Shown in pieces: positions 1-7,310 of a DNA stretch of 7,718 nt. Origin of the DNA: Paludibacteraceae bacterium (lineage in GTDB: Bacteria; Bacteroidota; Bacteroidia; Bacteroidales; Paludibacteraceae); contig JAGCZK010000103.1 in the NCBI GenBank assembly GCA_017960065.1, forward strand, positions 1 to 7,718. Reading direction: 5' to 3'. The translations under genes and the position numbers were made by a program. Within the stretch, counting starts at the first letter, position 1; each line of letters opens with the position of its first letter. The notes below the pieces were generated by a model that was given only the letters and a program-made list of their open reading frames with translations, did no database searches and was not told the origin of the DNA.

Positions 1-49
1 GCAAAATGGAGGTTAAAACCGATGAGTTATTGACTAAACTATAGCGCAT

Positions 50-84
50 CCCTCTCCACAGTGGAGAGGGGCCGGGGGTGAGGT
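50..84. repeat. REP-like GC-rich hairpin repeat, copy 1
   Basis: Positions 50-59 (CCCTCTCCAC) and 61-70 (GTGGAGAGGG) form a perfect 10-base inverted repeat around one central base; as a folded hairpin the innermost bases would open into a small loop. The arm is followed by a G-rich tail (GCCGGGGGTGAGGT, 71-84). A second hairpin at 122-162 shares the GAGAGGGG arm and a similar G-rich tail in the same orientation. This layout of a GC-rich palindrome plus a short conserved tail resembles interspersed REP-type intergenic repeats. Membership of a genome-wide family is inferred from two copies only. Confidence 0.55.
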
Positions 85-117
85 CTGTGACACCGAGGAG
101 AGGGGAGTTCACAACAT

Positions 118-149
118 AAAAACCCCTCGCCCTGAATAGGGAGAGGGGT
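118..149 (-). terminator. Probable intrinsic terminator of the GH18-like gene
   Basis: Read on the minus strand, the hairpin at 149-122 lies about 17 bases beyond the TGA stop (169-167) and is followed directly by five T residues (122-118; the first also closes the stem). A GC-rich stem followed by a T tract is the standard intrinsic terminator layout. The same hairpin is part of the repeat described above, so a dispersed repeat seems to be serving as the terminator. The T tract is short, so efficiency is uncertain. Confidence 0.5.
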
Positions 150-162
150 ACGGGGAGAGGGT
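122..162. repeat. REP-like GC-rich hairpin repeat, copy 2
   Basis: The arms ACCCCTC-G-CCCT (122-133) and AGGG-A-GAGGGGT (138-149) pair over 11 positions with one G/A mismatch and a GAAT loop, followed by a G-rich tail at 150-162 (ACGGGGAGAGGGT). It is a direct-orientation relative of the hairpin at 50-84 and begins about 72 bases further on. The tail reaches to within 5 bases of the stop codon of the GH18-like gene, so the repeat occupies the immediate 3' flank of that gene. Confidence 0.55.
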
Positions 163-166
163 GATG

Positions 167-3160
167 TCATCTCAAAATCTTAAACACCTTGTCGCCGACG
201 CGCAGCAGGTAGTAGCCGCTGTGCAAGTCGCTGACATCGAGCGTGGTGTGGTCGGTGGCGGTCGTTTGCAGCAGGGTGCGGCCGAGCGTATCGACCAACC
301 GGATGTCGAGCCCGTCGGCACCGTCGATGTGCAGGCGGTCGGTCATCGGCAGCGGCCATACACGGATGTCGGACGCAGCATTTTCGGCCACTTGGGTCAT
401 CGGGTCAAAGCTGCCCGTCACATTGCCAAACAACTGCCATTCGGCCATTTGGAAGATGGTGGAGGCGGCATCGTTGCGTGCGGTCACCACCAGGCGGAAC
501 ATGCCGAAGGCCTCGGTGGTGCTCACCTCGTAATAGTGCTTTTGCTTGAAATCGACAAACGTCTGGTTGCTGCGCGTATCCAAGACCGTCCAGTTGGTGC
601 CGTCGTTCGAGCCCTCGAGCCGCCAGGCCTTGGGGTCGCGTCCGTGCGCGTCGTTGGCCGAGCAGAGGGTGTAGGCCGTGAGCACCGCCTTTTGGGTCGA
701 GCTGTAGCGGATCCACACCTCGTCGTTGCTGCCAATGGCGGCGCAATACTTGCTGCCGTCGGTGTTGTCGATGAGCTTGGCTTCGCTTTCGCTGCTATTG
801 ACCGCCGTGTGCGATACGCGGATGATGCCGCCGTTGTCGGTGAGGTCGCCCGTAAACGAGTTGGTCACCTTTTCGAGTTTCCACCACGAGCATTTCTGTT
901 CGTTGTTGTCCCACAGTTTCAGCACATCGCCGTTATTTTTGGTGTTGTCGGGCACCTCAATGACCTTGCCGTTGTTGCGGGCCACCACCTGGTACCAGCC
1001 GTCGCCCTTATCGACCAGCACAAACTGCTGGTTGGTGCCGCCGTTAGCGGTGCCCTGTTTGATTTCGGCACGGTTGGCGCAGCTGTTGTTCCAAACGTCG
1101 AGCACCAGCGCCGAATTGCGATTGGAGATGGTATAGACCCCGGCCGTGGCGGTTTCGGTCAGCCGGAATTCTTGCGCCCAATGGGTACTTGAGCTTTGTT
1201 GCTGCAGGTTTTGGCCCGAGGCGGTCGAGTTGTTGTTGATGCCCCAATACAGGCCGCTGTTGTAGCCTTTGAGACGATAGACGCCCGCTTTGCCGGTGGC
1301 ACCTGCCGGGGCGATGGTCAGCGACGAGATTTTGTCGTTCCACGAACCCAGCGAGGCCGTATTGGCCGTGTAGGCGGTCGAGGTGCCGCTGTTGTTGGCA
1401 GCGTCATAGACCGTGACCTTGAATCCGCTCTTGACCTTGAGCGACGAAATGTCGTTGTCCGAAATGCCGTACATGCGCAGCTGCCAGGTGGTGTAGGTGC
1501 CTTCTTCGAGCGAAATGGCATAGCCGCCGTAATCGGCATTCTTGTAGAAGGTGGCCACGTTGCAGTCGCCGGCCTGTTTGCGCTCGAGCTGCCATTGCTG
1601 GCAGTTGTTGCTACTATTGGTGTAGAGCGTGACCTGCGTGCCCGGCTCGGTGGTGCCCGAGGCGATGATCAGCGGTTTGCAGGCGTGGCGGGCAATCAGT
1701 TTGTAATAGCCGCTGCCGGCATCGTACAGGATAAACTGCGAGTTGTTGTACTCTTCGGTCTGGTTGTAGATGACCAGGCCTGTACCGTTGTCTTTGTAAC
1801 CGTAATAGACTTCGCACTTGGTCGCCGTATTGCTGGCCGGACGCAAGTGATAGACGCCTTTGTCAGACGTTTCCTCGAGCTGCCACCATTGGTATTGCTC
1901 GTCGCCCTCGTCGGTCCATTGCACCACCTTGGTGTCGTTGGCGGTTTTGTTGCCGTCGCAGTCCATATACAGGCCGCTGGCGCGGTTTTTCAACTTATAG
2001 ATGCCCTCGATGCCGCTGACACCGTTGGGCTCGATGCGGATCGACTTGGCCTTGTCGTTCCAGTCGTCGCCGACATAGTTGGAGTTGGCCGTGAAGGTCT
2101 TTTTCGACCCCGTAAAGTCGGCGTTGGTAAACAGCGTCACTTTGTAGCCCGGCTGTACTTTGAGTGACGACACATCGGCCGCTTTCAGGCCGTAGAGGGC
2201 CATTTCGCACATCGGAAAACTGCCTTCGGGCAAACTGATGGCGTAGCCGCCGTAGTCGGAGTTTTGGTAGAAGGTGGCGGCCGGAGTGTCGGTGGTTTTG
2301 GGCGAGTAGGTGCGGTTGATGGCGCTGGCCCACTGGTTCAGGTTCCAGGTCTCGTCGTTATACACCCAGATGAACCCGCCGACCACGCCGTTGTTCTTTT
2401 TCCAATTTTGAAACTGGGTCAGGGCGTCGGCGGCCGAGCTTTGGTAGTTCATACGGCCGGCCCAGAGCTCCATGCCCCCTATGGCATAGTCGGAGGGATT
2501 GTTGCCGGCGCCGCCGTCGTAGCACTGTACCATCATGCGGTCGACCGTGCCGGGGCGTTGGGCGTTGATCTGGTTGGCCACATACTTCCACCATTCGTTG
2601 CCCGTATAGGGGGCCAGGGTGGTCTTGTAGCCCAAATCGCGCATCATGACGTGGAACTGAATGGTGGTCGCCGCATCGTAGCACTGTTCCTGGTCGTTGT
2701 TGACGGCGTCAATTTCGGGGATGGCCTGTTTCAGCGCCCGAAAGTTTTTGTACAGCATGGTGCCGCTGCCGGTGCCGCTGGCGTTGATCAGCTCCTTGAT
2801 GTGGTCGAACGAGTCGTTGCCCCAGCCGCCGATGCAGATTTCGATGCGGTTGATGCCGGTCGGGTAGGTTTTGAGGGCCTTGACGTCGCTGACATAGTTG
2901 GGCTGGGTGTTGCCGAATACATAGACGCCGTTTTTGCAGATGGTTTCGCCGTCGGTCATCAGCGTACCGTCGGTATCGACATGCACGTTGAACAGGATGG
3001 CGGTGGTGAAGCCCGAGTTGCGCAGTTTGGTGATGGTGCCCGGGCGTTCGCGACGGATGTGACCGCCGACGTAAACCGCCGACTGTTGGGCGTAAAGTTC
3101 TGTGCCAAAGGCCAGGACAAACGGGATGAGCAGCAAGATTTTTGCCAGGTATTTCTTCAT
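167..3160 (-). CDS. Secreted GH18-like glycosidase with two crystallin/ricin-lectin modules, F5/8 domain and T9SS sorting domain
   Basis: This 997-residue protein starts with a signal peptide (MKKYLAKILLLIPFVLAFG, likely cut near residue 24). Residues about 28-286 look like a glycoside hydrolase 18 barrel: CIGG at 109-112 matches the SxGG strand motif, D151-x-x-N154-x-D156-x-E158 matches DxxDxDxE with the presumed acid Glu kept, QCYD at 212-215 matches the MxYD region, and a late Trp sits at 265. Next come two copies of a beta/gamma-crystallin domain (about 295-378 and 536-619), each followed by a ricin-type trefoil with QxW-like repeats (about 386-527 and 626-765). An F5/8-type C domain (about 772-912) and a type A T9SS domain (about 931-997, ending KVFKILR) complete it. 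It is probably a cell-surface or secreted enzyme acting on chitin-like or N-glycan substrates. The GH18 call is by motif, the substrate is unknown, and N154 replaces a usual Asp. The start is supported by the signal peptide and a promoter 41 bases upstream. Confidence 0.82.
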   Translation of the reverse strand: MKKYLAKILLLIPFVLAFGTELYAQQSAVYVGGHIRRERPGTITKLRNSGFTTAILFNVHVDTDGTLMTDGETICKNGVYVFGNTQPNYVSDVKALKTYPTGINRIEICIGGWGNDSFDHIKELINASGTGSGTMLYKNFRALKQAIPEIDAVNNDQEQCYDAATTIQFHVMMRDLGYKTTLAPYTGNEWWKYVANQINAQRPGTVDRMMVQCYDGGAGNNPSDYAIGGMELWAGRMNYQSSAADALTQFQNWKKNNGVVGGFIWVYNDETWNLNQWASAINRTYSPKTTDTPAATFYQNSDYGGYAISLPEGSFPMCEMALYGLKAADVSSLKVQPGYKVTLFTNADFTGSKKTFTANSNYVGDDWNDKAKSIRIEPNGVSGIEGIYKLKNRASGLYMDCDGNKTANDTKVVQWTDEGDEQYQWWQLEETSDKGVYHLRPASNTATKCEVYYGYKDNGTGLVIYNQTEEYNNSQFILYDAGSGYYKLIARHACKPLIIASGTTEPGTQVTLYTNSSNNCQQWQLERKQAGDCNVATFYKNADYGGYAISLEEGTYTTWQLRMYGISDNDISSLKVKSGFKVTVYDAANNSGTSTAYTANTASLGSWNDKISSLTIAPAGATGKAGVYRLKGYNSGLYWGINNNSTASGQNLQQQSSSTHWAQEFRLTETATAGVYTISNRNSALVLDVWNNSCANRAEIKQGTANGGTNQQFVLVDKGDGWYQVVARNNGKVIEVPDNTKNNGDVLKLWDNNEQKCSWWKLEKVTNSFTGDLTDNGGIIRVSHTAVNSSESEAKLIDNTDGSKYCAAIGSNDEVWIRYSSTQKAVLTAYTLCSANDAHGRDPKAWRLEGSNDGTNWTVLDTRSNQTFVDFKQKHYYEVSTTEAFGMFRLVVTARNDAASTIFQMAEWQLFGNVTGSFDPMTQVAENAASDIRVWPLPMTDRLHIDGADGLDIRLVDTLGRTLLQTTATDHTTLDVSDLHSGYYLLRVGDKVFKILR

Positions 3161-3200
3161 AGTACGGGATTTTGGAGGACGAGCCTCAAATTTCTGTTTG

Positions 3201-3233
3201 CAAATCTAATGATTTTTTTACAGGAATTAACAA
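3201..3233 (-). promoter_or_regulatory. Bacteroidota-type promoter for the GH18-like gene
   Basis: On the minus strand, TAGATTTG (3208-3201) matches the -7 consensus TAnnTTTG, and TTG (3233-3231) lies 22 bases upstream as a -33 element, a slightly long spacer. The predicted transcription start near 3194 leaves a leader of about 34 bases before the ATG at 3160. Confidence 0.5.
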
Positions 3234-3272
3234 TATTGTTGAAAATTGGTGGATACATCAACGGTACATCTG

Positions 3273-3303
3273 TTGTCTGTTTAACCAAATTGTTCTATCT
3301 TTG
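3273..3303 (+). promoter_or_regulatory. Bacteroidota-type promoter for the C1 peptidase gene
   Basis: TATCTTTG at 3296-3303 matches the -7 consensus TAnnTTTG exactly, and TTG at 3273-3275 lies 20 bases upstream as the -33 element. Transcription would start near 3310, about 15 bases before the ATG at 3325. This decides the start of the peptidase gene, since the upstream in-frame ATG at 3172 would lie outside the transcript. The promoter is divergent from the one at 3201-3233, and their -33 elements are about 40 bases apart. Confidence 0.6.
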
Positions 3304-3324
3304 CGCGTCCAAATCAAAAAACGA

Positions 3325-5250
3325 ATGAGAAAACTGTTATTTCTTGCGGGCCTGCTGGTTGCAGTCCATCTTCCCGCCCAAAACCTTTTGAATGTTTATC
3401 GCAACGACGGTACTGTTTCGCAGTACCAAGTGTCAGAACTCGACAGTATCGGTTTTGGCGAAATTACCGTGCCGTCGGCCATTGATTTGCGCCAGTCGCC
3501 CTGTTTGCCCAATATTATGCAGCAGGGACAGGTCGGATGTTGCGCTTCGGCGGCCATCACCTACATGATGTACAGCAATGCCTACGCCCGGTACATGCAG
3601 AGCCTGTATCCCGAAAACAATTTCCACCCCGCATCGGGCAGCGAGTCGATGCAGTTCTCGCCCAAATTTACCTACAACCTTGGGGGAGCCGGTACGGCTT
3701 GGGTGCTCGAAACCATCAAGGAGCAGGGAGTTCCTCCCCGTATGTATAGCAATTTCAATAATTGGGAGTCGTGGGCTTCGGACGATGCGGTGGCGAAAAG
3801 CTGGTCGGCAACGCCCGGAGTGTGGGACATGGCCCAGAATTTCAGACTGAACCATTACGAGCAGATCTGGTTTAGCACATACAACTACCAAATGACCACC
3901 TCGCCCGGGGGGCGGCAGCTATTGGATCGTATCAAGGAACTGCTCCGCGCCGGCAATGTGGTGATGACGGGCGGATACAGCAACTACTGGTGTTCGGATA
4001 CGGTAAAAATCACCAATCCTGGGCAATTCGCAAGGTCGGGCGAGGTCGCTATTCCGTATTGTGTCCGTAATGAAAATCCAGAAGGCGGCCACCAAGTATG
4101 TTTCATCGGGTATGATGACGATATTACTTGCGTAAAAAACGGGGTAACCCTGAAAGGCGCGTTTTTGGTGGCCAATTCGTGGGGCAATTGGTGTAAGACT
4201 GGATGCGTCTGGTTGATGTACGATGCTTTGAACCAGCAGTCGGAATACGCCGCTCTTAACGTTGCCAACCGTATATTCGCAATGGATCAGGTAGTGCTCT
4301 TTGACTGGCGCACCGACTTGGAGCTGGGCTATCCGGAGCAGACGGTGCAGCTGGGATTGGAACTGACCAATCGCGAAGCCCTGCAAATCCAACTGTTCCG
4401 CTTCGACAAGCAGACCAAGGAATATGCCTACTACGAACCCTACGTGATCCGCTATGCGAACCGCCATCCCTATTATCCCGAATCCCTCAATTTGAACGGA
4501 GCACAGGGCGTTTCGTCGGGTGAATTGGTATTCAACTACGATTCGTTGATGACCTATCTTCCCGCCGGTAAAACCAAGGACGACTATGTGTGGGGAGTGT
4601 GTGTGGGAAACATGGCGGCCCAACAGGTTGTCGTGCGGTCGATAGCAGGCTGCAATGCGCACCGACAGGTGTTCTACAGCCACCAGCCTGCGGTTTCCGT
4701 CGGCTCCAACCAGCACGTGATGCTGGCCTTGGAATCCGATGGGGTGCATACCCATTATACCGTTTCCAATGGCGTTTTCCAAGAGAATGTCGTTCCGCAG
4801 CCCGAGACCAAGGCGCTTTCGGTTTATGCGCTCTATGATGAAATCGAGAATTTTGATGGCCGCACTTACTTTATTGTTGGGTTGACCTGCGACAACAACG
4901 ACCGTTTGGTTGAGAACCTAAAGTCCGGGCAATACCTGTTGCGGATGGTGGTGCAGGATGAAACGGACCGCAAACGCTATACGATCGAACAGTATCACTT
5001 TACGTTACCGGATATCGAATTTTACTTCTATAACAGCAGCTTTATTCGGGTCAATCCTTGCAACTTTGGTCTGGTACCCGTCTATGGGCACCGTTATACA
5101 ATCCAATTGAGTGTGTTTGAGTCGGGGCAGATGGTGTACCAGGGTGTTTCGCCCACAGGCGATTTCGACAAGGCCAATACGGCATTCCTTACCAACGGAC
5201 CGATTATTCCCAATCCCGTGCCTTATACCTGTCGGGTAGAGGATTTTTGA
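3325..5250 (+). CDS. Exported papain-family (C1) cysteine peptidase
   Basis: This 641-residue protein starts at the ATG at 3325, chosen because a clear promoter ends at 3303 and a signal peptide follows directly (MRKLLFLAGLLVAVHLPAQ, cut near residue 19). Residues 23-44 carry a short segment ending DSIGF, a pattern I know from the N termini of many exported Bacteroidota proteins. The papain fold spans about 52-320: Q67 (oxyanion hole) and C73 (nucleophile) in QGQVGCCAS, H256 in GGHQVCF, and N284 in NSWG, so the triad is complete. The residue after the nucleophile, Trp in papain, is Ala. There is no room for a long inhibitory propeptide. Residues about 320-641 are strand-rich and unrecognised, perhaps beta-sandwich domains. 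No lipobox or T9SS sorting domain is visible, so it is probably periplasmic or released. The substrate is unknown. It is divergent from the GH18-like gene and nearly touches the convergent synthase gene. Confidence 0.85.
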   Translation: MRKLLFLAGLLVAVHLPAQNLLNVYRNDGTVSQYQVSELDSIGFGEITVPSAIDLRQSPCLPNIMQQGQVGCCASAAITYMMYSNAYARYMQSLYPENNFHPASGSESMQFSPKFTYNLGGAGTAWVLETIKEQGVPPRMYSNFNNWESWASDDAVAKSWSATPGVWDMAQNFRLNHYEQIWFSTYNYQMTTSPGGRQLLDRIKELLRAGNVVMTGGYSNYWCSDTVKITNPGQFARSGEVAIPYCVRNENPEGGHQVCFIGYDDDITCVKNGVTLKGAFLVANSWGNWCKTGCVWLMYDALNQQSEYAALNVANRIFAMDQVVLFDWRTDLELGYPEQTVQLGLELTNREALQIQLFRFDKQTKEYAYYEPYVIRYANRHPYYPESLNLNGAQGVSSGELVFNYDSLMTYLPAGKTKDDYVWGVCVGNMAAQQVVVRSIAGCNAHRQVFYSHQPAVSVGSNQHVMLALESDGVHTHYTVSNGVFQENVVPQPETKALSVYALYDEIENFDGRTYFIVGLTCDNNDRLVENLKSGQYLLRMVVQDETDRKRYTIEQYHFTLPDIEFYFYNSSFIRVNPCNFGLVPVYGHRYTIQLSVFESGQMVYQGVSPTGDFDKANTAFLTNGPIIPNPVPYTCRVEDF

Positions 5251-5251
5251 G

Positions 5252-6856
5252 TCAGAACGGTGGCGGGCAGTCGAGGCTGACCGGGTTGCCCGTTTGCGGA
5301 TGCGTAAACGACAGGCTGGTGCAGTGCAGCAGCAGACGTTCGGCGGGATGTCCGTAGAGGCGGTCGCCGACAATGGGGCAGCCCAGCCCCTGCGGATGGG
5401 CGCAGTGCAGGCGCAACTGGTGCGTCCGCCCCGTCAGCGGCTGCAATTCCAATCGGGTCTGGTTTTCGGTTGATTCAATCGTGCGGTAGCGGGTGACGGC
5501 CGGTTTGCCGTGCTCAAAATCGACCGTTTGGCGCGGCCGGTCGTCGGGATTCGGGCGGAGCGGCAGCCGGATTTCGCCTGCTGTCTGTTGCGGCCGCCCC
5601 TCGATGACGGCGGTGTAGGTTTTGTGTACGCGCCGCTGGGCGAATTGGGCTTGCAGGGCCTTGTAGGTGGCGGCATCTTTGGCCAGCACCAGCAGGCCCG
5701 AGGTGCCGAGGTCGAGCCGGTGGACCGCTTTCAACTGGCTTCCGTAGCGTTGTTGGAGCAGCGTCTCGGCCGACTGTTGCTGCAGCAGGCCCGGAACCGA
5801 CAGCATGCCCGAGGGTTTGTCGATCACCAGCAGCCAGTCGTCTTCGTAGCAGATTTTTAAGGAAGTGTCGGGGGCCGATTCCAAGGGATTGGCTTCGACG
5901 TCGAGCCCCTGCAGCATAAAACTGAGGATGGGGGCGCATTTGCTCTGGCAGGCCGGGTAGAAGCGGCCGTGCTCACGCAGCTCGCCCACGGGCGATTGCC
6001 CCCACCAGAACTCGCCCATGGCCAAGGGGGTGTAGTGGTGCAGGTAGGCGTATTGGAGCAGTTTGGGTGCGGCGCAATCGCCTGCGCCCGCGGGCGCCGC
6101 CGCCTGGCGGCGGTGGGCGAACAGCTCCGCCAGGCTCCGCTCCTCGCCCAAGGCGTTGCGCAGCCGGTATTGTGCAAACAGCCAGTTTTGCAGTTCTTCC
6201 GAAAGCCGCTTGCGCTCGTCGCGCAGTCGGGCGATGGGCGCTTGCAGCCGCCCAATCGCCGCATGCGCCGTGGCCAACTCGTCGGCTGCCTGCTGCTTGA
6301 GGCGTTTGAGCTCGGCTTTTTCGAACTGACTTTGCCGGATGAGCGCCGACTCGTCGGCCCCGCCCGACTGCCGCTGGCGGTCGCGTTCGGCTTTGTGCTG
6401 CTGCATGCGCTGTTGGTACGACGCGACGACCGCTTCGTGTCGCCGGGCCAGCGCTTGGTAGTTGGCGAGCGCCTCCGACAGGTCGTTGCTTTGCTGCAAG
6501 GCCTCCAGCTGCCGCTTCATCGCCGCCAGGCGGGCGGTGCCTTGGGCAAATTCGCCGTCAGGCTTCAGGTAATCATAGACGGGCGGTACAAAATAATCGT
6601 GCTGAAAGCCCGATTGCAGCGTTCCCGAAAAGGCGGCTAAAAAACCGATGCGGTCTTGGGCGTCGGACACGACCAACACACCAAACATCTTGCCTCGTTG
6701 CAGTTCGGCCTGCCAGGCATTTTGGGCGGACAAATAAAGTTGAAGGGTTTCCGCGGCCTGTAACACCCAGGGATGGGGTTCGTAGCACAGCGGACAAGTG
6801 AATTTTAGTGGGCGTTGCGCGGCTGCTGTTGCGCAGAGGACGAGTGGGTGAAACAT
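5252..6856 (-). CDS. RluA-family pseudouridine synthase with long N-terminal extension
   Basis: This 534-residue protein has a C-terminal RluA-type domain (about 333-534), which isomerises uridine to pseudouridine in RNA. The catalytic motif HRLD is at 379-382, with D382 the expected catalytic Asp. The domain also shows DKPSGMLSVPG (346-356), GRTHQLRLH (476-484) and PIVGDRLYG (494-502). The first 330 residues are not found in ordinary RluA (about 220 residues). They contain a conserved-looking block (YEPHPW, KMFGVLVVSD, GFLAAFSG, FVPPVYDYL at 25-97), a charged Gln/Arg/Ala-rich coiled coil (about 106-226), and a cysteine-bearing segment (GAGDCAAPKLLQYAY at 257-271, YPACQSKC at 300-307). I recognise this as the long RluA subfamily widespread in Bacteroidota; its RNA target is not known to me. 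It lacks a Shine-Dalgarno sequence, which is common in this phylum. It lies 20 bases downstream of the small membrane protein gene and probably shares its transcript. Confidence 0.88.
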   Translation of the reverse strand: MFHPLVLCATAAAQRPLKFTCPLCYEPHPWVLQAAETLQLYLSAQNAWQAELQRGKMFGVLVVSDAQDRIGFLAAFSGTLQSGFQHDYFVPPVYDYLKPDGEFAQGTARLAAMKRQLEALQQSNDLSEALANYQALARRHEAVVASYQQRMQQHKAERDRQRQSGGADESALIRQSQFEKAELKRLKQQAADELATAHAAIGRLQAPIARLRDERKRLSEELQNWLFAQYRLRNALGEERSLAELFAHRRQAAAPAGAGDCAAPKLLQYAYLHHYTPLAMGEFWWGQSPVGELREHGRFYPACQSKCAPILSFMLQGLDVEANPLESAPDTSLKICYEDDWLLVIDKPSGMLSVPGLLQQQSAETLLQQRYGSQLKAVHRLDLGTSGLLVLAKDAATYKALQAQFAQRRVHKTYTAVIEGRPQQTAGEIRLPLRPNPDDRPRQTVDFEHGKPAVTRYRTIESTENQTRLELQPLTGRTHQLRLHCAHPQGLGCPIVGDRLYGHPAERLLLHCTSLSFTHPQTGNPVSLDCPPPF

Positions 6857-6876
6857 CGCACAGCCAGTCGGGCGTT

Positions 6877-7143
6877 TTAGCGGGTCATCTGATATTCTCC
6901 AGACAATAAGTCTTTCCCGTAGTTTTCAATCGGGGTGTCCAAAAAATAGTTGTTACTGAGTTGCAGCTGTTCGGGTTGCCAGTAGTCCTCGGTCGAGGAT
7001 TCGGTAACAAATCGGATTTGGTCAATGCCGGTGGACGAAAGCATGACGCCATCGCCGGAGTAGGTGACGATTTTCACCATCAGCAGGGAGATTACGGTCA
7101 GACACAAACCGAAAATGGTCATTGAAAGCAGAATCCTTTTCAT
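6877..7143 (-). CDS. Small single-pass membrane or secreted protein, function unknown
   Basis: This 88-residue protein begins MKRILLSMTIFGLCLTVIS; residues about 4-25 are strongly hydrophobic and would act as a membrane anchor or uncleaved signal sequence. The remaining 60 or so residues are polar and acidic, with no cysteines and no motif I recognise. A purine-rich GAAGAG lies just upstream of the ATG, a weak ribosome-binding match. The stop is 20 bases before the start of the RluA-family gene on the same strand, suggesting co-transcription from the promoter motifs at 7225-7232 or 7360-7393. No function can be assigned. It is probably a real gene because it has a plausible start, a membrane segment and operon-like spacing, but its short length leaves some doubt. 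Confidence 0.6.
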   Translation of the reverse strand: MKRILLSMTIFGLCLTVISLLMVKIVTYSGDGVMLSSTGIDQIRFVTESSTEDYWQPEQLQLSNNYFLDTPIENYGKDLLSGEYQMTR

Positions 7144-7224
7144 AACTCTTCAGTATAATGTGTGTGGCCAACGTAGCGCAAGTCCAAACTTGTCATAGTA
7201 CACAGGTTAGCAGTTAGTCGGCTA

Positions 7225-7232
7225 CAAATTTA
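7225..7232 (-). promoter_or_regulatory. Possible proximal -7 promoter element for the small membrane protein gene
   Basis: On the minus strand this reads TAAATTTG, matching TAnnTTTG. No TTG is found at the expected distance upstream, so the match may be chance in AT-rich DNA. If real, it would give a leader of about 75 bases. Confidence 0.3.
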
Positions 7233-7310
7233 TAAATTGAATTTTATTTATTGTCGTTTTTAATTAGTTTTAACACATTTTTGTCGAAAACTTTTGCAAA
7301 AACGGCCTTC

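Noticed and set aside
1..166. CRISPR array suggested by repeated GAGAGGGG blocks
   Set aside because: There are only two palindromic units with unequal arms and no regular spacers or cas genes; a REP-like repeat pair explains them better.
3172..3324. Extended start for the C1 peptidase at the in-frame ATG at 3172
   Set aside because: The promoter at 3273-3303 lies inside this stretch, and the ATG at 3325 is followed at once by a signal peptide.
161..3328. Long plus-strand open frames (161-1192, 1196-2167, 2264-3328) opposite the GH18-like gene
   Set aside because: They have no signal peptide or domain pattern, are rich in Val, Gly, Ala and His as expected from the complement of GC-rich codons, and lie wholly antisense to a gene with clear domains and a promoter.
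3919..4782. Minus-strand open frame of 287 codons within the peptidase gene
   Set aside because: It is opposite a gene with an intact catalytic triad, and its translation shows no recognisable domain or export signal.
5969..6640. Plus-strand open frame of 223 codons within the synthase gene
   Set aside because: It is antisense to the GC-rich coiled-coil region; the Leu/Arg/Val-rich translation is typical of a shadow frame.
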